Of a DNA stretch of 64,000 nt, positions 19,017-31,400 are shown one piece after another. Both the position numbers and the translations under genes were made by a program. This DNA is from Cyanoderma ruficeps (lineage: Eukaryota; Chordata; Aves; Passeriformes; Timaliidae): positions 1,005,420-1,069,419 of the forward strand of contig VZDJ01000224.1 in the NCBI GenBank assembly GCA_008694505.1, in the 5' to 3' direction. The first letter of the stretch is position 1, and every line of letters begins with the position of its first letter. The notes beneath the pieces were generated by a model. It saw only the letters and a list, made by a program, of their open reading frames with translations, searched no databases and was not told the DNA's origin.

Positions 19017-20975
19017 TGGAGGGTGAGTAGCCACTCCCCCGTCAAGGTGTGGCAAAGGGGAGGGCGGTGACAGCAAGAGCAGCCACACCCCTCTCAGCCC
19101 CAAGTATGAGCCATGGCCTCCTGCCTCCAAATCAAATCCACATCTGTTGGAAAGCCCTTGTTGTAAGTCACAGGTTGGGAACAGGCCCCTTGTCCATTCT
19201 GTGGTACAGGGAGATGTAAAGGCCCTTCTTCCCAGGCCATCACTGGGCTGGTATCACCATGGTCTTGTGCTCTTTTGTGCTGGCCCTTGAGGCCACAGGA
19301 AGGTCCAGAGGCCAGGCATGTGCTTTCACACTCTGATAATGCTGCTCTTCCCCTTTGATCCAGCTGCTGCAGCTGCTGACAGAGGCTCTCCACTGAAGAG
19401 TCAGCATATTGCTTTCCTGTCAGAAATGGAGGAAGATGAAGAGGAAGATGCTGTGCCTACACAAGTCTCACTTATCTCTCAGGATGGGACAGAGCAGGTA
19501 TGGACACGGACAGCCTCCAGCATGTCAGGGACAGCAGTTATTATCTGAAGTGAGATTCTGCATCTACTCAGCTGTGGTGTTCTTTGCAGAGCCTTTTTCC
19601 ATCATTTTTTCAGTCCTTGGAGCTTCCTGGGCTCTTCCTGCCCTCAGGGCTCCCTCCTACAGCCTCACCCATACTGCAGTGTTGTTTTGGGGGCCTCTGG
19701 TCCCGGTGCCCCTCCTTGCTGAAGGGGTCTCTGAGTGTTTGTGTGGTGACTGGCAGCCCTTGGCTCCCTGCAGCTCCCCAGCTCTGCTGACCCAGGCTGG
19801 ATTTGGAGATGTTTTGTCATCACTTGTATACACCAGTGCTTTTCTTGTACTTCCCTCCACCAGCTGCCCTTGTGCTGACTGGAAAAAACTTCCTTCTGTG
19901 GCACGGGACAAAGGAAGCAGCTGCCACCAGTGACCTGTTTCCTCTTAGCCTGAGATGCTCCTGCTGCTGCAGTGCACAAAGCTGTGCCCATCCAGGCTTG
20001 AGACAAAAGGCTGAATGGGGAGATGCAGTAGAACAGGGAGGGCTGAAGACCCAGTCTCTGAATTCTCTGTCATCAGTTTTATCCATGGCCCTGGGCCAAG
20101 TCCTTGGAGTTCTCTGTGCCTTGAGTCTTGCAGAGACACAGTTTCCTCCTTGCCCAGACCGATGCGTTGCTAAACTCAGGAGTTGCCTAAGACTCCCTGA
20201 GCATCTGCTGTCATCTCCAGGTCAGTCTGTCTCAGGAAGAGCTGCAGGCCCTGGGCAGTGCCATCGGCGTGGTGACACAGAGCGGGGCCCTCGCCGTGCC
20301 CGAGGGAGAGCTGGAGGGTGGTGACACTGGGACCATGACTGTGGCCAACACTGATGGCACTGAGGCACAGGAGGTACACACAAAGCTGGGACCGTCCCTG
20401 CTCCCTCTGCTAGAAAAGAACTGCATTTTCTTTTAAAACATGATCATCTGAACTTTTCCCAGGTGACCATTGTCGCTTCTGGGGCAGTGGTGTCAGAGGA
20501 ATCGGACATCGCCCTGCTCTGTCATCAGCAGGTGGCATTGCTGGCCACCTCCCATGGCACCCACATTGCTGTGCAGGTACCACATGGCTCTTGCCACTGT
20601 CCCCTCGACTCCCTGGCCACCTGCTGCCTGCAGCACTTGCCCTCTGGCCCTGTGTGCAGAGGACTTGCACTGCTGCTTGCCCTGTGTGCAGAGGACAGCA
20701 GGGACGTCCTCCTGGGATTGCAGAATGCTCCTTTGTAAACAGCCTTTCCGCCCCTCTGCTTCACACCTGTGTCACCCACCTGTGTCGCCCCTCTGTCCTG
20801 CTGAGAGCCATCCTGAGCTGTCTTTTGGGGCTTCAGCACTCATTCTCTCTCTCCCCCTTCCCTCCCCCAGCTGGAAGAGCAGCAGAGCCTGGAGGACGCC
20901 CTCAGCATGGCCACAGCAGTCATCCACTACGAGCCAGTGCCAGCTGACACAGCCCTGCCTGAGAAGGGGAGCTGA
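13467..20975 (+). CDS. ZNF76: ZNF76, C2H2 zinc-finger transcription factor
   Basis: This nuclear DNA-binding factor is the paralogue of ZNF143 and binds SBS/Staf-type promoter sites. Thirteen coding exons: 13467-13539, 14744-14824, 15931-16008, 16155-16357, 17372-17488, 17718-17793, 18121-18246, 18370-18549, 18768-19022, 19364-19497, 20221-20373, 20463-20576 and 20871-20975 (stop TGA). Total 1695 nt, 564 aa; the human protein is about 570 aa. The N-terminus ([20 protein letters not shown]) carries repeats of the type xLEDGxxAYIH. Seven C2H2 fingers run from about residue 168 to 370 with TGEKPY-type linkers ([19 protein letters not shown] is finger 1). A (CAG)10 run encodes ten Gln after the fingers. 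The C-terminal part holds conserved [10 protein letters not shown] and [17 protein letters not shown] stretches. Two oddities: Pro361 replaces the core Leu of finger 7, and the Gln run is longer than I recall in human. ZNF143 is excluded by the start and by synteny. Confidence 0.97.
13540..14743 (+). other. ZNF76: ZNF76 intron 2
   Basis: A 1.2-kb intron between the first two coding exons. Several open frames occur but none shows a recognisable domain or splice-consistent boundaries. I see no RNA gene or repeat family. Confidence 0.6.
18986..19015 (+). repeat. ZNF76: (CAG)10 coding microsatellite in ZNF76
   Basis: Ten uninterrupted CAG codons encode poly-Gln between YE and LEG, just after the last zinc finger. 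They are in frame with exon 18768-19022. An uninterrupted triplet run of this kind is expected to vary in length. Confidence 0.95.
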
Positions 20976-21312
20976 GGCCAGTGGAGCAGCTGGGGCAGGG
21001 GAGTGGCAGCCCCAGCCTGCTGTGTGCAGGGGTGGTGGGTGCTGCAGGCAGGGCACGGGGCAGGGACAGTGTCTGAGCCAGTGCCAGCGTGTGCCCTGTG
21101 CCAGGCAGGACACCGATGGGGCAGTGCAGGGCTGCTGGGGTGACTCTTTGTGAAGGGCAAATACACTGGATTGCTGCCTGCTCTTGGGCTCTGAGCAGCA
21201 GCCCCCTTTTGAGGGGCATTTCCTACCCTTTCTCTCTAGGGATGGTCCAACAGCTCCCCTTATTGCCCACCCCTCCAGCTCAGGGGCAAGTGGGTGGCAC
21301 ATGCACAGAAGC

Positions 21313-21318
21313 AATAAA
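21313..21318 (+). terminator. ZNF76: Proximal ZNF76 poly(A) signal AATAAA
   Basis: AATAAA (context GCAATAAAGG) lies 338 nt after the ZNF76 stop and would give a short 3' UTR. Confidence 0.5.
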
Positions 21319-21537
21319 GGCCCATCAGAGCAAGCCCGGGCTGTCCTGAGCTGGGTATGGAGGGTGACCAGTTCCTGCCATTGGAGCCAGCACTGGGATG
21401 GCTCTAACAGCAGTTCTCTCATCTCTTTCTCATGTTCCTTTCTCAAGCAAAGCTTCCATGGCAGACTCTAGCTATGGAGCAGAGTTCCCAGCACTTGCCA
21501 GGAGCTGAGCTAGACCTGGATGTAAATACTGAGTTGA

Positions 21538-21543
21538 AATAAA
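21538..21543 (+). terminator. ZNF76: Distal ZNF76 poly(A) signal AATAAA
   Basis: AATAAA follows the ZNF76 stop by about 560 nt and is followed by a T-rich stretch (21553-21562), a better downstream element than the proximal candidate has. Confidence 0.65.
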
Positions 21544-21559
21544 AAATTGAAAGTTTTGT

Positions 21560-22428
21560 TTTTAAAAGGACTCCCCCTTCTCTTTGGTGGAAGCTGGGAG
21601 GGTGTGGGAGGGATGTTGATGTTTAGCAGCTGTAAGAATTAAGGACATTGAGGAGATTTGTGGAATTGACCGAACATGTCCTGCCACAGCAGCAGCTGTC
21701 CCAGAGGAGGGCTGGGAGCAGTGTGAGCTGTACCCTCTGAGCCCTCAGCATGTGACTTGGAGGGGCTAAGACATGTCCCTGAAATCTCACATCAGGCCTT
21801 AGCTCTTCCAGGGACCCCTTCAGGCCTAGATTTAGGGAATTGTGTCTGTGAACACATCCTACATCCTCCCCTGGGCTGGGAGACAGAGACCTGGGCTGGT
21901 GTCCTGCCCCCACAGGTGCCTTCAGCCCCTCCACTGCCCCGGGTGCTGGGTGGACAAAGCTGGAGACCTTGGAGATCCTCGAGTCCAGCTGTGAACCTGA
22001 GCCTGGCGCAGGCTCCCGGCAGTCTCGTGGGTCGTTTTTTGGACCTCCCAGAGCAGTTTGTAGAGAAGGATGTTTCCGCGGGCACGGAACGGGCACAACC
22101 CGAGAGGATGCCACAGGCTTGAGTCTCCGCTCGCCTGGTGCGACCGATCCTCCCAAAGGCAGCGCTCCCGCTGCGAGGGGAAGCTGCTGCTTGAGCCAAG
22201 GCGGGGATTTCTCTCCCCAAAACGCAAATTACGACGGACCTTTTGATCTCTGGGCCGAGCTCAGCAGAGGGTGGGTGAGCCCCGGCCGTGCGCGGAGCGG
22301 CGATGGGGCCCGGGGGGTTCCCGGGGCGCCCCGAGCAGGCGGCGCTCCCGCCCCACGTCCCGCCCGCCCGGGCGGCTCCAGGAACCGGATCCGCGGGCTC
22401 GGCAGAGCCGCCGCCGCCGCCGCCAGCC
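21560..22428 (+). promoter_or_regulatory. DEF6: ZNF76-DEF6 intergenic region and DEF6 5' CpG island
   Basis: The left 400 bases show no feature. From about 22010 the sequence becomes CpG-rich up to and beyond the DEF6 start, with CCG repeats at 22408-22422, so the DEF6 promoter and 5' UTR lie here. The reading frame is open upstream of the chosen ATG, with in-frame ATGs at 22288 and 22303. Confidence 0.5.
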
Positions 22429-25400
22429 ATGGACCTGCGAGCCGAGCTGCTCAAGTCCATCTGGTACGCCTTCACCGCCCTGGACGTGGAGAAGAGCGGC
22501 AAGGTCTCCAAATCCCAGCTCAAAGTGAGTCCCCGGGGAGCTCGGGCGGCCGCGGCGCACGGATGGAGGGTGGGCAGCGAGGGGCGAAGCAAGTCCGGGG
22601 CTGCTTTGCATCCCCGCGGGTTTCCGCGGAGAAGTCGTTAAATATTAAGATCAGTAAGATCTTCTTGTTGCCTCCACGCTTGTTCTGACGAAGTTCTCAG
22701 GCTCCGTAGCATCTCCCTTTTAAAAAAAAGGGAAGGGGGGGAAGTCACGCTCGAATGTGTTTTCTAGGTGAAAATGATAAGAAATCTAAATTTTAGTTAT
22801 CGGTCTCTTGTGCTTTTTATGGCCAACTAAGAGCCCAGACTCTGTTTACATTTTGTTGCTTGCCGGAGCACCTGTGTTTCTCCTTGCTGAGCCAGTGAGT
22901 TGGGAGATAGGGACAGGTTGTTTTTAAACAAAAACTCCTCAGTGGTGTGGCCAGAAATAACACAGCACTTAAAAACTCTCTGCTTTCCCCTCTCCCCACT
23001 CTCTGCAGCTTTCAGAGGGTTCATGCCCTCAGCTCTTCATCAAACCCATCATAGCATTAAAAACCTTTTTCTCTGCCCCCGGGCCAGGGTTGCTGGAACC
23101 CACCAGGGAGCCCCTTGGCTCTGAGAATAATCGATTTATTTTAACCTTGCACACGGTGGGAATGTGCTTTTCCGTCCGTTTCGGTTCTTAGGCTGGCACT
23201 GGGGTTAGAAATGCGGGTAGGTACCAGGGTCTGAGATGAGAGAAGAGACCTGAGCAGGAACGTGCTGAGCACAGGAAGGTGTTGCGTCAGGACTTGGCAG
23301 CTGCTGCCAGTCTGCAAGACCAGATTTGAACCACTGCAAAAAGACCCACTTTTCCTCTATTCCCTCTGTTTTATAGGGCTTCCCCAGGACAGACTGCAGG
23401 GAAGGTGTTGGGCTTTGGGAGGGGTGTGTGTTTTGCCCCAGAATTAAAGAGTTTTGTTAGCAGAGATCTGGAGGAGAAGCAGCGGGAGGCAGATTCTTCC
23501 TGCTCAGCCTTTGAGGCTGAGAGCCTTGGGCTGCCCCCCAGAACTCGTGGCATGTGCCCTGCGAGCCACGCTCACTTGCTAAAACTGTAGAAATAGCTGG
23601 AGGAATTAGGGAAAATCCTAAAGTAGGCCAGAGCTTAATTCGGTTTGCTAATCCCTGAGAGGGGCTGCTGTGCTCCCTTCACAGCATCCCCTGCACCGCT
23701 GCTCTGAGTCCAGAGCCTGGCCCAGGCATGGGATGGACCCAAAAGCACCAACACTGCATGTCTTGAGAGATCTTTATCACCAGTGACGATGTTGAGACCA
23801 CACAGACTCTGATTTTAATGCAAGTTTCATGGACAGTTCATGCAGGGTCTGCAAACTGTGGTGTAGGGCCTGTGGTGATGCTGGAAATGGCACCTCTGAA
23901 GTGACTTTACCCAGGGGGACACTTCAGAGGGGAAGGGATGTTCTCCCACGCACCTTCAGTGACGGAATGGGTTGGCAGCAGGTCACTGAACAGCAAAGCT
24001 CAGCTCTGGATGACTTTCCCACTGTCTCCAGGCCAGGGAGAGCTTGTTTCCACCCCCAGAAACACTCAAGTTTGCCCCAGCCTACGCAGGCCAGCCGCTG
24101 TTCTGTGAGGAAGGAATCCGGGGCCTCGCAGCTCTGAGCAGTAAAGTGTTAAAGCCACCGAGCCCTCTCCAAACGCTTCCAGGGCTGCTGAGCCCTGAGC
24201 CGGGCTGTGCTCTGCTCCCTCACCCGGGCATGTTGCTGCACGAAGGGTCTCTCCCGGGGTGGGAGAGACACCGGGTTTGCCCTTACAGGACGGAACCAGC
24301 CCCGGAGCTGGGTGGGAGCCTGCTGGCAGAGCGGGAGCCGGCGGCTGAGCTCGGGCCGCGCTCCAGGTGGTTGCTGTGGACGTGTCGGGGTTCCCAGCAT
24401 GAAGGTGCAGCTGTGGAGGCCGTTGGGCTCCTCGCAGGGCACTGCGCAGGCAGCCGTGTGCAGACGCCGCTGGCAGTGTAGGTGTGTGTGCGCACAGGAA
24501 GGAAGGGCAGCTTGTGGTCGGCTGCTGCGCGCCCAGAGAAGTCGCGTAGTTTTGCTCCCAGCACAAGGCACACCACCAGCCCTGCTCTCGGGAAGCGTTT
24601 GTGCTCCCAGTGCCATTGCATCCCCCTCCCTGGCCGGGCTGGAAGGGCTGGGGATGTGGGATGGGGTGTGGTCCCTCAGTGTGGCCATGCGTGGCTGGAT
24701 ATACCGAGCACTGCCCCGGTGTTTTTGGGCACCTCTGCTCAGTGGTGATGGGTGTGACAGCGGTGGGAGAGGGTGGAGAACAGAAACAAGGCTGGTGCTC
24801 AGAGGAATCCAGGGCACCAGGAGGAGTCAGGCAGACCCCTGCCCCCCGGCCATCCCCTGCATGCCACAGGGGAAAGGCTGTACCAGCAAACTGCTTTCAT
24901 AGCAACCCTTTCCCTTGCTGTTGTTCTCCTCCTCCTGTCAGTGTTTCAGAGCCTGCAAGGGTTTCTCACCTCTCCTACCTCCAGTCATGCCACCATTGAC
25001 CAGGTCAGGATTTCCTCTCTGTTTGTTTGACAGCCCTGCGAGAGGAGGGGCTTTGTGTCACAGGGTGCCAGGATGGATGGAGGGGCTCAGGGTGTCCCCC
25101 ACGGCTGGGGTCACACGTGAGACCTCTCAGGGCTTTTCAGAAGTGCTCTGGGAGGAGGGGTGAAGGATGGAGATGAGGGCCCACGTTGGTAACACAGAAT
25201 GGGATACGATTCCCAAACTTTGAATTCATCTTGATGGATTTGTTACCATCCTGGAGGATGTCCATGATATTCCCAGGCTTTTCCACCGCTGTGTGGACCC
25301 TGGGGCTGCACTGAGCCCTGAAAGGCATAGCTGTAGCAGCAGTGCTTGGGGCTACAGCCCTGTTGTGTGAGCACAGGGTGGAGTCCTCCTGCTGCCATTG

Positions 25401-28400
25401 GTCCAGAGGGTGGAAAAGAGAATGAAAATCTGGTCGAGCAAGAACTGTCTCCAGCTGCAGCAGCCATCATGGCCTCAGGCAGCTCCTCTCCTGCTGGGAG
25501 GAAATTTCCAGCCCTGCACAGAGGAGTAAGGATGTTGTTCCATCTCCTCCAGCCCCTCTCTTGAACCCTTGGCAAGCTGCATTGGCAGATCCTGGTGCAG
25601 TGGGGAGGTTTAACCATCCCCACGAGTTTGAGAACTCGTTTAACCATCTCCTGCTTCTGGGATGTAAAGGCAAGGAGAGCACCACCTGGCCAGTATCACA
25701 AGCTAGAGAGGCTGGTGGTGCTCATGGGCAGCCTTGCTCCAGGCTTTCCAGCACATGGGAAATCCATGAGCTTGTAAACATGCTTTATTTGGGGGGATTT
25801 GAACAAAACTGGCTGTTGGCAAGTCTTGCTGAGTATTTCTGGGGATGGTGTGTCTCCAGATCTCCATTGTCTGCTTCCATTCCAGAAAAAACCTTTGCTT
25901 AGTTTCTCACCAGTCTTTCCTATTTCCATGTTTCCATCTTTCTGTGCCCCCAGCAGACAGTGGCTGCTGCCAGGCTGGGCCGTGGTTGTGCCAAATGCAT
26001 AGCTCGGGGTAGCTTATCAGCTTTTCTAGATCAGAGCAAGTCCTGTTTGCTCTGAGAGGTTTGAAACAGCCCTTTCAAGAAAGAAGTTCCTCATGTGCCA
26101 AGAAAAGAAACTAAAGTGGGAAAATCCTCGATTTTTACCTGTTTCTAAATGATTCTCTAAGGTTTACATTTGGAAATTATGCCAAACCCAAACCTTGACT
26201 CAATGCTGTGGGAGGTGATGCCATGCAGGGCACAGTCCCCAGGGGGGTGAGTGAGGGTGTGGCATTTTGAGGATGTGCTGGGGCAGGGCTGGAGGTTGTT
26301 CACCTTCTCACCACCCCTTGTGCTCGGCCAGGTGCTGTCTCACAACCTGTACACGGTGCTGTGCATCCCCCATGACCCCGTGGCACTGGAAGAGCATTTC
26401 CGCGATGACGATGACGGGCCAGTGTCCAGCCAGGGCTACATGCCCTACCTCAACAAGTACATCCTGGACAAGGTGAGTTCCTTGATCATCCCCCAGACTT
26501 GCTGTTCCTCACGAGGACATTGAGGTTCCTGGGAGCTCCCCTTAGCTCTTGGAAATCACATGCTTTGGTGGGTGGAAAGAGGGTGCAGAAAGATGGGGAC
26601 TGCTCAGGTGAATGCCAGAACGAGTGAGAAATGTTTAATACTCAGTGTCTTCCTGGCAAGGATGAAGTCATCCCTTTACATCACGGCTCTGGATGGAGCA
26701 GCATATCTGCCCACATTTCCTGAAGGGCTCAGAGAGAGAAATCAGTCCCTTTTATCCTCTCCAACCATGCTCAAATTTGAGGTGTGACCTCATTTGGCAA
26801 AAAGGGAGGAGGATGAGGTGCAGCAGGAGGAGAGTTGGGTGGGCAGGGGCTTTCTCCCTTTTTTCCATGGTTCAAAGACACCTTTGTCTGGCACAGCCAG
26901 AGGTTGGTCTGTGGGTGCTGTTTCCTCCAGGCATGTGAGGAGAGGAAGAATGACTGACAGCTTTCTTCCACTGTGTGTTTACAGAAAGGGGCCAGAGCTG
27001 GGTGCAGTAACCCTTTGCTCCCCTGGCTCGCCTGGTGTTCTTGTCCCTGTGCCAGTCCCCATCCCTGTTTCCATCTTTGCCTTGCCCAGAGCTGGTCAGT
27101 AGCTGCCCAGCCTGGCCCAGTAATGCTGATCTTGGCTGCAGGGATCTGGTCTGCAGCAAGCAAGGGCAAAGCCTTCCCCAGCTCCCTCAGCCCAGAGCAG
27201 GAGCTGCCCAAGGTCAGCCCAGCCCAATCTCCCCATCACAGAGTGGCCAAAATCCTTCCACTTGCCCACGTGGTTCTTTGGGAGGTGATCTTTAAATCCA
27301 CCTCTTCTGGTTTCACCATGGCAATAGAATCCCAGAGTCAGCCTGAAAAGGGGAAATGGGTTTTCCTAGTAAGAGAAGCTTTTAGCTTTTGCCACCCAAA
27401 GGTTTTCCTCCAGCTTTGCTGCTACAGGCCACAGTTTGCTCCTGTGCTCCCAGAGCTGGGATAGAGCACCCAGGGACAGGCACAGCTCCTCTGACCCCCA
27501 TCACAGTTCACCCATCTGCACCAAACATGCTGCCTGGGGCAGCTCTCAGTTAAAGAACAGCAGCAGGGATGAGGCTGGTAGAGGCACCATTCCGGCTGGC
27601 TGCCCTCAGGGCAGAATCTCCTTTCACTCCTCAGTTCTTCTTTGTGGTTGAATGGGGTAACAAGGAACCCCAAACCATGGAGGCACTGGGGAGGTGGGCT
27701 TGGAGAGCTCCACGTCATCCTGCCTGTGCTGCACCCCAGAGTTCCTGCTGGTGCTGCCGATCACCCCACGCTTCTCACTGGACAGGTTCTTGGAGTGAGA
27801 GTTTCTTCTCTCCAGCACTTCCTGTCCCAGAACTTCTCTCTGTAGCTCTTCAGCTCCCCACTCACCCCCTGACTCCTGCCTGCAGGTGGAGGAAGGTGCA
27901 TTTGTCAAAGAAAACTTTGATGAGCTCTGCTGGACCCTGACGGCGAAGAAGAACTACAAACCCGACCGGAATGGGAACAGCGTTATATCCCACCAGGATG
28001 CTTTCAAGCTCTGGTGTCTCTTCAACTTTCTGTCTGAAGACAAATACCCTCTTGTCATGGTACCAGATGAGGTAGGACCTGCCTCTCCCCCCACCCCTGT
28101 CCTCCCAGGGCTCCATGTGCTGGCAGAGCCCCATTTGTGGGTGACACATCCCACTATCGCTTCCTGGCATGTCACACTGCATCCTGCAAGATGTGGTGCT
28201 CCAGGGGATGAGAGAGAGGAGGCTGGAGGTGGGACAGGGGGGCTGTCTGCCCTGGACACCCCTGCTGCGCCCACAGCCACCCCCACTGGCCAGGGAGAAG
28301 AGGAGGACTTTAGAGGGGAGACCCACCCAAAGTGCTGCAGCCTCTCGTGCCTAAAGGGCAGTGACAGAGCAGACCTGTCCCTCTCTGTGGCCACTGCCAC

Positions 28401-31400
28401 CCAGTGCTCAGCCCCTGCCCAGCAGAGTGTTAAGGGTGAGGTGCCAGCCAAAGAAAAGCCTCTGGCGGTAATCTCCAAATCTCCAAATTCCACAGTATTT
28501 AGGGGGGAAGGTTCTCCCTTTCTCTGGGGTCAGATTAAACCCTCATGGAGAAGGGGGGAGAATGCACAAGTGCAGAAGCCAAGAGTGGCCTCAGCAGAAG
28601 GAACTTGGCTGGGCAAATGGCTGCTGTTGTCTCCTACCCCATCAACCTCCTGAGATCAGCATAAAAGTCAAAATTTAAAAAAAAAAAAAAAAGAGGAGAA
28701 AAAAGGCAAGAAGCACCATGCTGCAGACGTAGGAGGGCAACCGCACTTCCTGTGCCCTGGGAGAGGTGTTTCCTGTTCCCCAGAGCATGAAAAACTGAAT
28801 CATCCTGAGCAACTGCATTTAATTCTTGCCCTTCTCACAATTAAATGTGAATGTAAAAAAATTAATGTAAAAAATCCAGCTGGGTGCGGGGCCTGACCCT
28901 GCAATGTGTCACCTTCCTGCGTGGCTCCCTGCAGTCACCCACCAGCCTCAGTCCCCAGACTGTGGGCAGAAGAGAACTGGCAGCAAAACTTGAGCTGGGA
29001 TAAGTCTTCTCCACATCATGTCAACCACCTTGACTCTTTTTATTTGCAGTTTTTAAATGATGCTCATCTCCATAGGGACCTGTCCCCCCTGCTCCTCTCT
29101 AGTGATTTTTGGAAAGCAGTGGTGCTGAGCTCACTGTGGCTTTGAGACATCAGTCCTGAAAGGGGTTCAGCAGTGCTGGCCTGTACTCCCTCAGGCTCTT
29201 GACTGCTACAGAGTTTTCTTACTCTGCAGACAAACCAGCCAAAACATCCCAGCCTTGGGGTTAAAAGGAAAAACCTCCCCGCAGAGGTCAAACTCTAACC
29301 CAGTTCCAGTCTCTTGAGCCAGCCTGCTACCTGGAATGCCTCAACCATCACCAAGGGTGATCCCTCTGGGATCAGAGTCCTGGATTTCCAGGCTGGAGAG
29401 AGATGTGGCCTTGGGCTCTCCAAAATGAGTTGATGGGGTGGGGACAGCTCTGGCTTCTTCCTGTCACTGAGTGTCCCCCTCCCTACAGGTGGAGTACCTG
29501 CTGAAGAAGATCTGCACAGCCATGAACGTGGAGCTGAACTGCTGTGAGCTGGATGATTACCTGTCCCAGGAGCCGCAGGGGCAGGGCGGGCTCACGGTCT
29601 GGCAGTTCCTGGACATGGTGAACTCGGGGAGGTTCCTGAGAGGCATCGAGCAGGAGGCCATCAGCATGGCCGTGGAGGAGGTGTACCAGGAGGTCATCGA
29701 GGATGTGCTCAAGCAGGCAAGGAGCCCACATATTCTCGGGGCACAAGCTCCATCCTGCTCCCACCCCGTTTTGATCTCCATGTCTCTCGGGTGCAGGGCT
29801 ACCTCTGGAAGAAGGGCCAGCTGAGGAGGAACTGGTCGGAGCGGTGGTTCATGCTGAAGCCCAGTTCCCTGTCCTACTACATGAGTGAAGAACGGAAGGA
29901 GAAGAAGGGGAGCATCGTGTTGGACAAGCACTGCTGTGTGGAGGTACAGCTTGGGGACGGCAGACCCTTCACACCCCTGGAAAGGGAGACCCAAGAACAC
30001 ACAATTTCACATCCACGAGCATGGGAGAGCCAGTCCTGTGGCTCAAGATGGGGATAAGGTGGGGTATGGAGGGTAACACTGTGCTGTGTCCTCTCCCTGC
30101 AGGTGTTGCCAGACAGGGATGGGAAGAGATGCATGTTCTGTGTGAAGACCTCGTCCCGCACCTACGAGATGAGCGCCTCCGACACCCGGCAGCGCCAGGA
30201 GTGGACACTCGGTCCGTGCCCACCCCACGCCCCTTCCCCAGCTTGCCCATGCCCCCTGCATGTCCCCACTGACCGTGCCCTCCCTCTCCAGCCATCCAGA
30301 CAGCCATCCGGCTGCAGGCAGAGGGGAAGAAGTCCCTGCACAAGGATCTGAAGCAGAAGCGACGAGAGCAGCGGGAGCAGCGGGAGCAGCGCAAGGCGGC
30401 CAAGGAGGAAGAGACGCAACGGCTCAAGCAGCTGCAGGAGGAAAAGGAGAGGAAGCTGCAGGAGCTGGAGCTGCTCAAGGAGGCCCAAAGGCAGGCAGAG
30501 ATCCTGCTGCAGGAGGAGGAGCAGCGGCGGAGGCAGCAGCACGAGGAGATGCAGAGGACCCTGGAGATCCAGCTGCGGGAGGCTGAGCAGGTGGGTGCAT
30601 CCCACATGGACTGTGGTGCTCACAGGGTGGTGCTTCCTTCTCCTTGCCTTGCCCGGGACAGCACAGGGGTTTGGATGTACAGTGCTGCTGCCACCCATCA
30701 CCTCTGTGCTCTGTTATGCCTGAGATCCCTTTGAGCAGGAGGTGAGGACAACCTGCCTCAAGGGGCTTTGGCTGGGGGACAGTGAGAGGCGAGTGCTGGT
30801 GCCAGGCCGAACAGGGAGCCCATTTCTGACCTCACATCCAGCACTGGCTCCAAATGACACCGCCTGTCTCCTGAGCAGGAAAACAGCTTTGCTCTGGACC
30901 TGTCACCATGGGCTGCCCCTGCTCTGGGCTGCTTCACCCAGTGGGTCCGAGTGGGTTCTGGGGACACTGGTGGTGGCCCGACCAACTGATGGCTCCTGTC
31001 CCCGCCGCAGGCTCGTGCCTCCATGCAGGCGGAGATGGTCCTGAAGGAGGCAGAGGCAGAGCGGCAGCGCAAGCGCATCCTGGAGCTGGAGGACATGCAG
31101 GAGAGGCTCCAGGAGGCGCTGCAGCAGGAGGTGAAAGCGCGGCAGGACGAGGAGGCTGTGAGATACGCGCAGGCCAGGTAGGACCGGGGCATCCCTCCCC
31201 CTCCTCGGGCAGCCTCGCTCCCAAGGCACATCCCCAGGACACTGGGATGTGCTCTCCAGGGCAGCTCAGTGCTCCCGGGTAGTGGGGTGTGCTGGTGACT
31301 TCCCAGTATGCAGGCTGGGACAGGGAAAGCTGGTGGAAGAAATGGCAGGGGGACATCCTCACCTCTTGCTCTTCATTGTCAGGCTACTGGCTGAGGAAGA

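Noticed and set aside
28676..28705. Poly-A run taken as a retroposon tail
   Set aside because: No retroposed sequence or target-site duplication could be recognised next to it, so only the simple tract is noted.
30162..30701. Leu-rich minus-strand frame opposite the DEF6 coiled coil
   Set aside because: It is the antisense shadow of Glu/Gln/Lys-rich coiled-coil codons, which read as Leu-rich on the other strand.
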